DNA of 60,600 nt from Jaapia argillacea MUCL 33604 (GCA_000697665.1 KL197777.1:1730-62329), one strand, 5' to 3'. Positions 1-12,500 are shown, numbered from the stretch's first letter. Numbers and translations: made by a program. The notes: generated from the sequence alone by a model not told the origin.

Positions 1-403
1 CGGACGGTTGTGGGAGTTACTGCGCATTCCGGTTTGCCCACGGGCGGCTGGGTGGCTATGCTTCTGCTTCGCAGACCAATTAGGGGTGCGTTCCTTGTCT
101 CATGGCCTGCTTCGGTGGTCTAGGCCGCTGTCGCGGCCTGCTGAGCCTGTCGGACGTGAGAGAGAAAGGGTATATCGTTCCCGTTGACATGAGAACTTTC
201 CCATGGGAACTCCGGGGTTAATTCGGGCCGGATCCCATGCCAGGTAATATAAAAAGCCTAGAGTAAAGAGTCTGAAGAGATTATCGAAACAGTGCTGTCT
301 CCCACCGGAACACCTGTTATTCTTTACTCCTTTCGACTTAGTTTGATTCGCTCACGCTTCGCGCTCGCTCCCCCCTAACCTAACCCTAAGCACCTCGCCT
401 GTC
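1..403 (+). promoter_or_regulatory. Upstream region of the kinase-like gene
   Basis: No coding exon could be assigned. A TATA-like stretch (taatataaaaagcc) lies near 245-258. A pyrimidine-rich tract follows, ending in a CTAAC-containing acceptor-like run near 375-390. This fits a promoter and possibly a short first exon plus intron for the kinase-like gene that follows. The CCCTAA-like units near 370-390 are too few to be telomeric. Confidence 0.3.
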
Positions 404-1804
404 GTGCTTTACAATAGCGCTTTTGGTCTGCTTAAAGACGCGTTGTCTGATTTCACAACACAGCCGGAGAGTCCCCAGGTGGCTCGCACTGCCAAGTTGT
501 TCCTATCCGCGACGAATATCTACTACTCGGAACGGGAACGTGGGGACGCGGTATTACGCTATGTCAAAACTCTCTTGGGTATCGATCTTAAACCTCGCGA
601 CAAGGGCACCAAAAAGGACGGCAAACCCGAGCTTCTCGCCTATCAATGTCTGGCTAACAACACATCCCGGGGCGTCTACGTTTATGTCGATGTGAAGAAT
701 GAGCTGGGCATAGGTGGAAACAGCGGACTCCAAGGTGCCCTCATGTTTCTGAAGCACATCTCCCAAGACGAAGTGCGTTGTCACCATCAATGCTCAACTT
801 GAGTCCTGCATTAATGAATACCCAGTACGAGCACATACGAAATGTTTCATGCTGCCCCTGCATCATTATATCTATCGCTGGCCCGTATATTTGCTTCTCT
901 GGTGCAGTCCTCGTCGATCTTTTCATCGTCCAACCCTTCAGACTATATCTATCTTGGAGGGGATCCGTTCATGAATGAGCGGGTCACTCATGTAGCCAAG
1001 GTCTTTAGTGCGGTTAGCAATGCGGCCAGGCTTTTGAGACAGCACTACAGAGATCTATCGCCCCACAGCCTACCGACCCACGATCGCCTCTTTCCCAACC
1101 CCGCTTATGCTTCGGATCCCCCTGCATTACCCTTGAAGTTCCTTGAACGATTCAACTATCAGGGTCGCAAAGTCGACGACTACCGTCGATCTCTCTTTCG
1201 TGCCAAATTTGGGGACAACATCGTGCTAGTCAAGTTCTGCGAAAATTACAGCGAACGCGCCCACCGCAAGCTCGCCAATTCCGGCCTCGCACCCTCTCTA
1301 TATTACTGCTCTAAGATCCGTGGAGGTATCTTCATGGTCATCATGGAGTTCGTGGAGAGCTATGATGCGCACCACCAGTTCATCGACCAACAACTGCCCC
1401 AGGATGTCATGAACGACGTGAAGGATGCGATTCAGCAGATGCACGACATCGGTCTCGTCTTCGGCGATCTACGCCGCCCCAACATCATGGTTGTCCACAA
1501 AGACCTTCCCGAGGTTGAAGCGGTGAGTAGTCACAATGAGGATGGGGCAGGCACAAGCGGAAATGGGTCGCAGGTGGTTCCGAGTGAAAAGGAGAAAGCT
1601 GCGGGTACAGGTTTCCGAGCGATGTTGGTGGATTTCGATTGGGCTGGTGATCATGATCAAGCGAAGTATCCGGCGGCTCTAAACGCATCAGGAGTGATTG
1701 ACTGGGCGGAAGGTGTCAAGCCTGCGACAATAATGAAGAAGCAGCACGATCTGGATATGATTGAGAAGCTTAATCCAGGATCGTTGCAGGTTACCTCTAT
1801 GTAG
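404..1804 (+). pseudogene. FunK1-like fungal protein kinase, frameshifted
   Basis: The order of motifs matches the large agaricomycete FunK1-like kinase family. The N-terminal part has the VKNELGIGG segment (about 690-720). After an intron (about 773-831, GTGCGT...CCAG) comes the hydrophobic strand CPCIIISIAGPYICFSGAV. The C-terminal lobe has the catalytic loop HDIGLVFGDLRRPNI (about 1443-1490) and VDFDWAG as the DFG-equivalent (about 1630-1650). Catalytic Asp and metal-binding Asp are both present. The reading frame breaks at about 968-986, where ATGA is doubled (ATGAATGA). Removing one unit would restore continuity from GSVHE to RVTHVAK, so this looks like a recent 4-bp duplication. No ATG precedes the first codons, so the true start is an unseen exon upstream or is lost. 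The region 1510-1615 is a Gly/Ser-rich insert between the loop and the DFG-like motif. Alternatives are an assembly error or an unusual intron at the break. Confidence 0.7.
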
Positions 1805-2809
1805 TATGTAGATGACTTCTCCGCACATAATTGGAGTAATTTGTGCAAGGGTGAGGACGCTAAGTACGAAGGGTAGGACCCCTTTAGTTCAGGATCCTGA
1901 ACACGGGGGGGATGAACACACCATTGACGCAGAGGCCAAAAAGCACGACAGCGATGGCTCCCACCAAGAAGCTTTGGAAACACAATTGCGAGTGACTCAA
2001 AAGTTTCTCTGCGATGCAGGGAGATGTCTAGACGAGAGCGGGGTGAGGATGCTGCACAACACCGACAATATCTGCTCCCATTTTATACCCCAGCCAAGAA
2101 GAAAGCGTAGACTCTTACCGGGTGCACTATCTCGGAATGTTGATTCTTGCGCGGGAGATGTCAAGGCCATCATGTTGCGTGAAGACTTATCGAGGAGGTG
2201 GATGCCACGATGCCCGTAGGTACACCGATTCCGTTGAGAGCAATCGATACTGAAAAATCATGGCAAAGGCGCCAAAACGTCTTGGAAGGATGAGGAGTTC
2301 CTATGTACGGGTACATTAGTGACATAAGTGTGCATCGCGGCGAGGTGAACTGACAAACAAGATTGACATCATCCAATCATCGCTCGTAATAGCTGTGCTT
2401 TGAGGTCAGGAAGGTGTTTGAGAGGGGAGGGTGTGCATGCCAATTCACCATGTCGGACGGTCATCCCAGAACTGGGGCATGGCAGCCCACCTGCATATTA
2501 AGACACCACTTCCCTTCGATGATCAACCATACTCCTTCCCTCCAATCAGGTCTTATCTGACCCGGTGAAGGTACGGAGTTCGTGGTGTGGCGTGCAAAGT
2601 GAAGGGAATCGATGATCGTAAATACCTTTGGCTTGATCAGTTGATCGCGTCGTGTCACCTCCCTTCGGCGGAGATTCCTGGCAAGGTATGGAATAAATGA
2701 CCAACTGAAAATCAACAACACACCGAATATTCTACAAGCACTCTACGCGTCGTTCACTTATCCAATTATCCCATTCCTTTTCGTTCACACCACCCCAATC
2801 CTACGGCGA
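1805..2809. other. Intergenic, nothing recognised
   Basis: Short open frames occur on both strands, but none has a family motif, plausible splice chain or codon pattern like the neighbours. It separates the kinase relic from the 3' end of the MFS gene. Confidence 0.4.
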
Positions 2810-5130
2810 TCATTTCCTCGTCAAAGCCTTCTCCGCAATAAACCAACTCGAAACGAGCGCCGCACCAGCCGTGACAACAGCGAACCAAAACGCGGCAGGC
2901 AAAGCTTCATCATACGACGTCCTGACGATCGAGCGAATATTGGGCTCGAGCTCGTCGATGTAGTTGAGTGATTCCCTAACGCGGCGGACGATCTAAGCAG
3001 GAGTCGCCAGGTGAGCATAGTGGAGGGTGAGAGAAGAACAGTTGGTGATATAGGGCGTCTATATATCCCAAAGAAAGCGCACCTGATCGATATCGATATC
3101 CTGCCCAGCCAAGCGCTTTCGAAGTAGCCCACGAAGGGTATCCTGAACAAGAGTGCTTCCCACAGATATACCAAATACTGCACCGAGCGATCGAAAGAGA
3201 TACGAGACTGGACAACGCAAATTCAACCGATTAGAAACAATGAGACGGGACAGAGAGGTTAGAATGTACCTGCTGTGGCTATTGCTTGATCCTCTGGCCC
3301 AGCATTGGCGATTAGAGCGATAAGTGTGGTCGTAATCCCTCCTCCTATCAGATGTGACCAGTTTTCATCAGTATGCGGGAGATATGTGACTGGGGATAAG
3401 TAGGGGATAAGTACTGACCATTGCCGATAGACATGAAAACGAGGCCTGGGAAAAACACGGTGAGCCACTGCCCGAGCGCGAATCACGATAAGAAGAATCT
3501 AGGACATACCAACCACAATCCCAGCAAATGAATGAACGAGAACGCCCGTCATCAGCGTGACCAACAAAGTTCCAGACACCATCCCCACATACTCGCCGAC
3601 AGTCAACCAATAGTACTTCCCAGTGGCCTGCATAACCAACCCTCCCATCAAACTCCCCACCACACCCCCAAGGATCGCAGGGACCAACCCCATACCCGCC
3701 TCAGACGCACTCATCTTCCTCACGGCTTGGAAGTATAACGAGATTTGGTAGATGAGACACATGGAAGACATAACGCCGAAGAAGTTGCATAGGTAGGACG
3801 CGATGAGTGAGCGGTTGATGATGATCCTTTTCGGTGCGAAGGGTTCGGAGGCAAGCTTCATTTCCACTGTCGCGAAGAAAATCGAGAAGAAGACAAATCC
3901 ACCAAGGCAGGCCACGGTGAGTGGGTCAGACCAAGAAACATTTCCTCCACGATCCAAAGCGACGAGTAAGAAAAAGATGGATAGAACGAGTGTAACCGCG
4001 CCGCCGAAATCGATACGTTTGAGTTTGGCGTAAAAGTCGTCTTGGCCTGTCTCGGTTTTTGGGACGTTGAGGGCGATGGAAACGGAGAGGATGGCGATGA
4101 GAGTGACGGGCACTTGAGCGAGGAAGGCCCTGTCTCAGATGGGACGAGATGAGACGGCGCTAAGGAAGGTAAGAAAGCGGGCAGAGGGACGTACCACCTC
4201 CAACCAATGCTGTCAGCGAGAATACCGCCGAGGGGTGCGCCGGTAGCGGAACCTGTTGCGAAGACGATATTGATGATACCTGCCCAATTAAGTGAGCTCG
4301 AGTCCGACATCAAGCAAGGAGTAGCCAAACCTTGCCAAGTCCCTCTTTGACGAAGCGGGACGATATCCGACATGATGATCGAGACAACTCTGTAAACTGA
4401 GGGTTAGGTCGAAGGGTATCACAACTGGATGAACGTGAATGCTAACGTTGACATTCCACCACCTCCGATACCAGCCAGAGCCCTTGCAACGATGAGCTCG
4501 TTCATGTCTCTTGCTAACCCACAACACAGACATCCGCAGGCAAAAATCGCATAGGCTGACAAAAGACATGCTTTGCGACCAAAGATATCGCTCAGCTTTC
4601 CGTAAAGAGGTCTGAGAATGTCGATTGAGCGTTCAACACCGAGACTCGAGACTCGAGAATCAATGACAACACGCACTGGAAGCTGGTGACAGTAAGCATG
4701 TAGCCAGTTGCGATCCAGCTCGTATTTTGGAGTTGATTGAACTCGTTTCCAATGGAAGCATACGACGAGACGACGATAGTTTGATCCATGGCTGCTAAGA
4801 AGATACCGATAGTCATGGGGATAACCTGCAATTATGAACAGTCAGCCTGGGGCGCGTCAGAGGATTGCGCAGTACAGTGGACGTTGGCCGCCAACAAGCT
4901 AGAGAAGCAGCAGGTCGCTCCCGCGAATGTGAGCAACGGTGAAGAACGCTCACCGTCGGTGCCAGCTTAGCCATTGATTTGCTATCATCTTCAGCTGGTT
5001 CGATTTGCTCTACATCGTTCCTCTCGTTTCCATCTTCGACAACTTCAGTGTAGGTGGTGACAGAACGACCATTTTTCGCGACGCTGTCGTCGTCCCGCAA
5101 CAGAGGGGTAGTCTCCTCAGGCATTTCCAC
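2810..5130 (-). CDS. MFS transporter, 14-TM DHA2 / Vba-Fnx1-like
   Basis: Multi-exon gene read from ATG at 5130 to TGA at 2812-2810. Exon 1 (4954-5130) encodes a soluble acidic N-terminus with the ETTPLLRDD motif common in vacuolar Vba/Fnx1-type carriers. Then come TM1 (IPMTIGIFLAAMDQTIVV, the D-Q-T motif C1 region), the loop motif A GKLSDIFGRK, GIGGGGM, and motif C-like GSATGAPLGGILADSIGWRW. A long hydrophobic exon (3499-4113) follows with repeated TM helices, then GSTLVQDTLR and a last TM segment (AAFWFAVVTAGAALVSSWF). At least eight introns of 50-65 nt were placed. Family knowledge suggests proton-coupled export or vacuolar uptake of basic amino acids or drugs. The substrate cannot be read from sequence. 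It is divergent from the gene at 5354, with a 223-bp shared upstream region. No lesion seen. Confidence 0.88.
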
Positions 5131-5353
5131 ACCGAGCAGACGAGAGATGAGAATGAGGAGGACACGGGGAGGCGATTATTGCGCCAACCCCCCTCCAGGA
5201 GTCGTGTGAATTCCAACTTGTCCAAATATTGAACTGCCGGCGGCAGCCCTGAAAGAACAGTGATCACCCCTGATAAGATAAGACCAAATATGACTCAGAT
5301 AAGATAACGCTCCCCAAGAGATAATAATTTGAGTTGAACACAAAAAGTCCAAA

Positions 5354-5961
5354 ATGACGATCAAACCAAAGCAAGAATTTCTCGACAGCGTCCCAATCCC
5401 TGCTCTCAAACCAACGAAACTCTCTTCCGAGCAAGAAAAAGAACGAAAAGATGCGATAGAAGCCCTCACCAAGAACCGACGAGCAGCGGCGTGGCAGATT
5501 CATCGATGGCCTTTGGACAAGAAATACGTGGAGGAGAGGACGAAGATTCATCTTCCTCGATCGTATTTGGCAAAGGATGGAGAGGACGTCAGGTTGGTTA
5601 GGAATGGGGAGGATTTGAACCAGCTGGTCTATCAATGGTACTTTGAGCCGATGGAAGCTAGTGCGAAGTCGGAGGGCACGGTTAATTTCGTTGCTCCAGA
5701 CGAGATCGTTCCGAGGAGGTACGTCCGCTTCCTCCTGTTCCTTAGACTAAGCACTTCATTCAAACCACCGAACACAATCCCTACAGGCATGAGTACCTCG
5801 GACCGGACCCTCGCGTCGCAGGCTACTTCTTCGACTACAACGATGAAGTCCACATACGCTGGTGGGACGACTTTCTCCAAGAACAATGGATGGATCGACA
5901 AAAGTGGAAGATGGCCGTCAAGCTGGATGACTCCGGAAAATGGGTAGAAAAAGAAGACTAA
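5354..5961 (+). CDS. Conserved hypothetical protein
   Basis: Two exons (5354 to about 5718, and about 5788-5961) join across an intron beginning GTACGTCCGC and ending CTACAG, giving a soluble protein of about 180 residues. The start MTIKPKQEFLDSVPIP is the first ATG after the shared promoter. The second exon is rich in aromatic residues (GYFFDYNDEVHIRWWDDFL, then EQWMDRQKWKMAVKLDD) and ends VEKED. No signal peptide or membrane segment is seen. I do not recognise the family. The good phase across the intron and ordinary codon use argue that it is real. It shares its upstream region with the MFS gene on the other strand. Confidence 0.7.
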
Positions 5962-6504
5962 AACGATCGTCTGGCTCCCGAAATTCTCTCGAAATTAATA
6001 CCCAAATGTTTGGTCCAATGGATTCGCAGGTACGCATGAATCGCCTCCATTCCCTATCACGCCTTGGCCCTAACGACGACCAAACCTCACAGGAACACAA
6101 GGAAGGGAAGGGAAATGAATTGCTTTGTATATGTACAAATGCTTCTTGATCTACAAGTACAGACAAGACCAGAACTATGCGATTCGATACATATAACCCA
6201 GTAGAAACGACAGGACAGCGAGCTTGTAGTAGTGCGCCCACCTAAATACTTTTCTTCGCGCCCGCGGACGAAGACAAACAACAATGCGAGAGGACAGGGA
6301 GGGTGAGCGAAACCGTGGCGGCGAAGAAAAGAATACATAGCAAATACAACAATTGGAGAAGATCGAAATATGATGAATGGTGAATGAAGAGTGAGAGGCG
6401 ACGCGAACGAGAGCAACGAGAAAAGAAGAATGACACTCAACACATCCGCGTACACAGCGTCCGTCCCGACCCCAAACCAAACCCACGCGCTCTCCCAACA
6501 ACTC
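5962..6504. other. Convergent 3' intergenic region
   Basis: This lies between two genes that end towards each other. Both strands show only low-complexity open frames. A short 3' exon or UTR of the upstream gene (about 6000-6150) cannot be excluded. Nothing else is seen. Confidence 0.4.
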
Positions 6505-8733
6505 CTAAACAGCTTCCCCCATAATCACGACACCAACCTCCTCAATCTCACTCATCTCTGACTCCGTCCTCCTCAACTGGCTCATCTCAATCTCAGTCAA
6601 CGCATAATCCTCCAAAACCCCACTCAAAACACTCCCGGCTCTCCAACTCTCATCAGCAAACGACCCGACTCTCCAACTGTCAGCCAGGAACGAACTAGGG
6701 CTGCCGCCTTCCCCTCCGATAGCCGACGCCGGACTCCAGGATTGACTGCCCATTAACGATCCTGGACTTCTCCCCGATATTGGACTCCGGCCTTCGCTAC
6801 CGACTCTCCAGGAATCCCGTCCATCTCGATCAAACGCCCTCGAACCTCCATAGCCGTACCCTCTCGAACCAGGTCGCGACTGCCGTGATTGCCTATACGT
6901 CGTACTCGGGGATCTCGGTGACCTAGGAGACCTCGGCGACCTGTGACTTGTCAACCCCTGCTCCCTCCTCGACGTCCAATTCGTATAATGATCCGATAAG
7001 ACAGGAGACTTGAAGCTTTCTTGCGTTAGGTTCAGGTGAAGCGCCTCGGTTGATTCTTGAGCGTGGACGTCACGAATGTTGAGACAGAGTCGGGAACCCA
7101 TGACGGTGGACATTGCTACTGCGAAGCCGATGCCTACTTCGATGAGGTTCTCCTGCAAAGATAGAAGGGGTGTCAGGTGAAGTGAGAAGAGAGGGTGTGG
7201 GTGACGAGGTGACGTACCGATCCAAACAAGAAGATGAGGAGGTTGGAGAGGTATGTTGCGAACATTCTACATCATCACGAACCAAATTAGCACCGACGAG
7301 AAGCAAGGAGAGCACCTCGCACTCACATCAGATAATAAACGATCGAATCCCTAATCAAAATCTTAACAATCCTCCTCCCACTCTGGAATACAGTCGTCTC
7401 AGCCCCCTCTTTCCTGCTCCCACACCACTGAAAGTTTTCGAAGCCTCTATACATTGCCAGAGCCACTAATAAAGACTCGAAACAGATGGGAGGGATCCAG
7501 AATGTGTAGAACCATTTCGGGACCCCGAGCGCGATACAGAAGGGGTGGGTTGGGATAAGCGAAGATTTGGCTGTAAGGAGGGGGTAGTTAGTAGTTTGAA
7601 AGGCGAGAGAAGGCAGGAGACAAACCTGTCATGTTGGTTAGGACAGTGCCCATCACATACGCCGAAGCTCCCGATGACATTAGGAAAGTCGTGCACATTA
7701 ATGCGAGAACCTTCTTGTTGAGGTGGTATAAGGCGTATAATCGGAGGAGGAGGATGACTGAGGAGCGCGAACATTGAGCAGGGGAAGGGGAGAAGAAAGG
7801 GGATTACGAACCTTCTGCTACCATACAAATGACTAGTCCTGTCCAGCCTTGCCATCGAAACCAACTCAGGCCTGGAGGGAGAATGTGAATCGAGATTCTG
7901 TGATGACTGAAAGAGACGGAGGGACGTACAACTATTGGAACGAGAGGCACGGAGTGGTGGTGAGTGAAAGCCATGTGAAGTAGATCAGGAGCACGTACAA
8001 CTGCGATGAAAGGCGTCAGCAAAGGTACGGCCGAGGAGAAGGATGGTGAACATACCGAGTCTGTTAAATGACCACTAAAGAGAGCTAATGGATCATCCAA
8101 ACTGGAATCAGAAACAATCTCGCGACAATCCTCGACCACGCTCACCGTAATTGTTGAAGCTGGTGCGATACGTTAGTGGAATGGGCATGTCGACGGAGAA
8201 CGATTGACACGTACAGTACACTAAAAAGAGCGTAATATCGGTTCTGTAGACCGTTGACATGAGTGAGGAGGAGGGCCACAGGAGATGAGGTGGCTCACGA
8301 AGATGAAGAGACATTTGCCGAGCGTCCATTTCGTCTTCTACAAGATGGCGAGGGGAGATTGTTCAGTATACGTGGATTGCGAAGCGAGCGCGTACTAACC
8401 CAGATGAGCTCGACCTGCAGTTGGAGAATGAGTGTGAATAGACGATGCGAGGGCAGTGACGCGTACCTCTAAATCAAAAGTAACGACTACACGTTCGGCA
8501 CCAACAACGATGAGCTTCGAAAACAACGACCGACGCGCCAACCGACTCACGATGATCCCAGACGATGATAGAACTTGATGCCACTGTTGAGGAAAGGACA
8601 GCCACTACATCAGCACACACAAGGCACCTGTCGATCGGTCGATCACCGAGACAGGGGTATACTCACATTCAGAATACCGAGTCGTTAGAATAGCGCTGAC
8701 AGCCCTCTCGAGGAGTCTGACAACCGACTCCAT
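6505..8733 (-). CDS. DUF6533 multi-pass membrane protein
   Basis: About twelve small exons can be joined in phase from ATG at 8733 to TAG at 6505. The N-terminal exons give RYSELAVLSSTVASSSIIVW, then DHLVTFDLEVELIW, then KTKWTLGKCLFIF and NRYYALFSVL. This is the DUF6533 signature, in which the DxxxTxxxEVxxIW core precedes WTLGKxLF. Further TM exons follow: GWTGLVICMVAE, VILLLRLYALYHLNKK, the WFYTFWIPPICFESLLVALA helix, RDSIVYYLM and MFATYLSNLLIFLFGS. The last exon carries VGIGFAVAMSTVMGSRLCLN. A cytosolic tail of about 170 residues follows, rich in Ser, Arg, Gly and Pro, with tandem SPR triplets (about 6905-6950). The family is confined to Basidiomycota and has seven predicted TM helices; its function is unknown, and a receptor-like role is only a guess. 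No break seen. Confidence 0.88.
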
Positions 8734-11396
8734 GGTAGATGGTGAAGTCGGATTGACAGCTGTTGACAGAGGCTGGGTATCGCGACCGAGGACGTAGCAG
8801 GAAGACGTGAGGAAAACGAAAAGGAAAAAGAAATCGTCTGCTAGCTATCGTTGAGAAGCCCTGTCGCCGCCCATGAACAAGAATGGAGAGAAAGAGCCTA
8901 ACGAGAGAGAGAGTTACCGGGATATTTGTAAAACCAATGGCAGAACAAGAGCCAGAGGGTCTATGGGCTCTTCAAACTTTGGCGGGGTGATTCGTTTCCA
9001 TTCCAAACATTCCGGGTGTCGAACAATTAATATGCGAGCTCGGAGAACGAAGACTTTCCGAAAAGAGGTTTACAGTCAAGGGCCGGTAGTATGGAGACGC
9101 CGAGAGAGAGGTAGACAGGCCGCGAATACGGCCAAGGGAAAATAAGTTCGGATTCCTTCGTAGAGCGCTCCTCATGCTGCTCCTGCGCGCCTCATCTCCG
9201 ACCTGGGCTGTGCACATGCTCCCGAACTGCGCTGAAATTTGCCAGACGATTTACTTGGGGTCCGAGAGGAAAGAAACTGTAGGCCAGCACCCAGAAAGGC
9301 ATTGATAGATATTATCAGGAATATCAGGAGCTTTGTGAACAGTCATATGCAACGCAGAGTCGATGGAGGTGAAGACAGCCAGACATCACAAGGGGAACGA
9401 TGGAAGCCAGGTAACTGAATTGGGACCTTGGTGGCGCGGAAACCTGTCAAGATCTGAGATTCCTGCCACGTGTGGCACAGCGGAAGCATTTCACCCCCCA
9501 CCACCGCCACTTTATGCACTGCACAAAAACTCAAAGAAAACGTTGCTGCTCGTACGAGACTCGAACACGTTCCCTCTGGACATTCTGCGCTAGCGAGCCC
9601 AACGGTCATGGATTGCATCGATGCTGTCCAATCCTCGTTTTTTATGACTCGTCCTCCCTAAAGCACTCGGACGAACACCCTCCTGCTCTAGCCGACTTGT
9701 CAAACTTGCCTCCTCTAGTCAGGTAACGATGCAACTTACACATCGAAGATTGCTCCGACTTGGACCTACTGTATTGGCTCCCTGGTGGTGCGAATATCCT
9801 CTCCTTACCATTACGGAATCTCTGGATCGCCGATCCCCAAAGCCTTATTTTCTGAATTCAATGGAGGTCTTCAGTCCTCTCGACTATTCCCAGTTCTTTG
9901 TCATGGACCACTTGTCACCACCATGGAGCCCAATTATTTCTCTTTCACCTTCGGATGTCCGCCACTGCCTCGTGCCCGGAACCCCGGCTTGTCCGACATC
10001 TGCAAAGACTACGCTCGAGCCAATCACCGTCCAACCTTCCCTCTACCTGGGAAAAACTGTATATCTCATCATTTTCGTGTATGTGGATATGCAAACTTGC
10101 ATTCTGTGGCGCCTACAAAATGGTTCTTGAGCGGGCCGTTAGGACGAGACCGTTTATCGGTGGAGAATGGCCCCATCATTCCAGTTCGATTGCAGAGGAA
10201 ATTTCATCCAGAGTGGAAGAGTTGAACGTCGCAGCCATTTCTAAACCGAATAGGTGAGGCTATATGTTCCTCTGCGGGTCCTGCCTTGCTGTACACCAGA
10301 GTACAATGGCTTTGGGGCTCTGAAGGCGTCTTCCACCTGTATGTCACCTTTCCGGCCTGTCCGATCTCCTCCCGTTCGGCTAGCCACTACGAAGATCATC
10401 CGAATCGACCGGTTTACATGGGCGCCTCTTGATGGATCGATGGGATCTCGGCGGTACCTTCATCCCAAAACCGCTAGTGCGAGTTCTTCATTCACTGATT
10501 GTCCATAGACGGGCCCGTTTGCTGTTCGCACACCGATGACATATCATGTCTGGCTTCTGGCCCTCGTACTATCCCCACTGGCCGACCTTCACTATCGCTG
10601 GCCTCTCCGAACCACAAGATCAGTGCTCGACTCTGAGGTTGCTCCACAGGCTTTCGATTGGTCCGATTTCAGTCTCTTCGGCGCGCCCGATATTCTTCGG
10701 CGTCTGCTAAGACAACGGCGGGAGATCAATGATCTCCATCCCACACTCATGCGTTTTCGACCCCAAGCGATACATCCTCCCGCTGCAATTCCACAAAGCG
10801 CTTCGTCCGCCTACTCGATTCGACTGCAGACCTCAGCGACACCGACTTAGATTATCTTCCTCAAGCTGACGTCATTTCTTCGATGCCAAGCTCAGGCAAT
10901 ACTACCGCCTGTGCTACTTACCTCATTCCAAGATCGTGAAGTCTGGTGGTCTGTCTGTTTTGCTTGCTTGATTTATCTTTTATCGTGCATCTCCGAACTC
11001 TCCAGCTTTCTTGCCGCCAATGGGGTTAATCCACGGAACTCTGCTTTCCCATCAACGTCATCCATCACGCCCCACATTTGAACGCTTGACGTTCGGCGTT
11101 CGACTCGTAAGTCAGTTCATCGTTTCGAACACTCCTGGCGACCGACTTACATTTCGCATTGACTCTTGATTCATCCTTGGGTTACAATCCAACGCGACTA
11201 CTCTCGTTAGATAATTATAATACATATGCTACAATGTTCGTTAGTGATGTGCAGTAGCCAACTAGCAGTCCGTTGAGTTCCAAGTCCGTCCTAGTATCAA
11301 TCCTGAAATACTAATTGTCCCAAATAACGACAACAAGGTCCTTGAACGAATATCAAAGGTAAAATCCCGCAGATATCAGAGTGACTCCCCGTCTCA
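8734..11396. other. Gene-poor stretch with decayed coding-like sequence
   Basis: No intact gene could be built. Between about 9640 and 10930 (+ strand) there are coding-like blocks split over three frames. One reads SDLDLLYWLPGGANILSL near 9750 and another reads FVRLLDSTADLSDTDLDYLP near 10800. They look like the remains of one or two old genes, but no family is recognisable. The part before 9340 and the part after 10950 show nothing. A tRNA-like relic lies inside at 9544-9601. Confidence 0.35.
9544..9601 (-). other. tRNA-like relic (A-box and B-box remnants)
   Basis: On the minus strand, TAGCGCAGAATG resembles an A box. About 26 nt later GTTCGAGTC matches a B box / T-loop, and the segment ends with AGCAGCA as a possible acceptor 3' strand, similar to fungal elongator tRNA-Met. 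The spacing is too short for an anticodon arm and no CAT anticodon is present. A complete cloverleaf does not fold by eye. It is best read as an internally deleted tRNA or a tRNA-derived repeat fragment. Chance similarity is possible. Confidence 0.2.
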
Positions 11397-12500
11397 TCAG
11401 TTGGACACGAAGTAAAAACCCTACATACAGAGGGTGAGATTTTGTGGCCCACAACGAAGACAGAAGGGACATACAACTTCGACGGCTTGCGAACTAGGAT
11501 TCTGCTTGTTATAGGTAGGAAGGTTTCCCACAAACGCGATACTATTCTGGGTCTTACTGTACGCAATCAGAGTCGTGGGTTTACTGTGGTCCGGATTGAT
11601 CCATTGTGCTGTGAATCGGAATCCAGCAGTTAGTATCGACATGGACGGGTTTAACGGGCGAGGGAGGGCTTACGAGTTAACTTCTTGCTGTGAGTGTCGA
11701 GAGTCCAGATGGAGGTTTCGAACATCAGGCCCATGGCACCGCTGGCTGGGGGGGTGTTCGGAGGGGCTACGGGAACGATTATGTTGGTGGAAAGACATAG
11801 AGTTAGGGGGGTTACGATGCAAGACGTACTCATTCCGGGGGTTCTCATGAACTCGATGGAGCTATACGAGGGGGAACGTCAACAAGGAACTCGCATCATA
11901 AGGATTGTAAACCAGCACAACAGACTCACTTGCGGTTCTTGTCCTTGGGTATCAGAGTGCCTGGATGGTTAGTGCCGGCTCCGAGGTATATGTGCGAGGG
12001 CACGGCAAAGTTCTGATAAGAACCGTTAAAGGGTTGGTATGTATTGTCGGAAAGTGAGAGGGAATGAGCTTACAGTTCCAACCATGGTGAATGGAGTTCC
12101 ATGGGTATAGTTGAAAGTGACCCGGAGGTCAGTGTGGTGAGAAGGACTGACACCGTTACTGTAAGAGAAACAGTTAGGACGATTGTTCGCCGTAGCTGTT
12201 TCCGCCAGAAGCTGCGCACCTATCGGTGAAGTTGTCCACAAACCCTAGAGGGTGACCGTTTGTGGCAACGATTTGGATACGACCATTATATCTGAGTATT
12301 GTTGTTAGTAAGAACTTTGGAAGAGTACGCGGTGTATTGGAGGACATACTTGGTAATCGAACGCTTCTCTGCTGCAATTAGAATTGAACGTCAAAGTAAT
12401 CGGAGGAAATGGGGATCAAGGACCAACCTTCGGGCGTTTCAGCTATTGGCGACGCACAGACGGTCGCCACCAGAAGGGCGAAAAGGTATAAAGGTCTCAT
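11397..12500 (-). CDS. Small secreted protein, copy A
   Basis: Nine short exons join in phase from ATG at 12500 to TGA at 11397, encoding 205 residues. Exons are 12428-12500, 12350-12371, 12220-12291, 12074-12158, 11930-12012, 11830-11861, 11674-11766, 11475-11608 and 11397-11420. Residues 1-17 form a signal peptide (LYLFALLVATVCAS). A Lys-Arg pair at 27-28 is a likely Kex2 site. The mature chain has RIQIVATNGHPLGFVDNFTD, the sequon-bearing FNYTHGTPFTMVG, and METS-like ETSIWTLDTHSKKLT, and ends GFYFVSN. It has no cysteine after the signal peptide, so it is not a cysteine-rich effector. The family is not recognised with certainty. Copy B at 21.2 kb has the same exon plan, and a broken third copy lies upstream. 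It sits downstream of a large paralogous gene, as copy B does. Confidence 0.82.

Noticed and set aside
365-392. CCCTAA-like units suggesting a telomere remnant
   Set aside because: Only two or three imperfect units, next to an acceptor-like AG. An intron branch/acceptor region explains them better.
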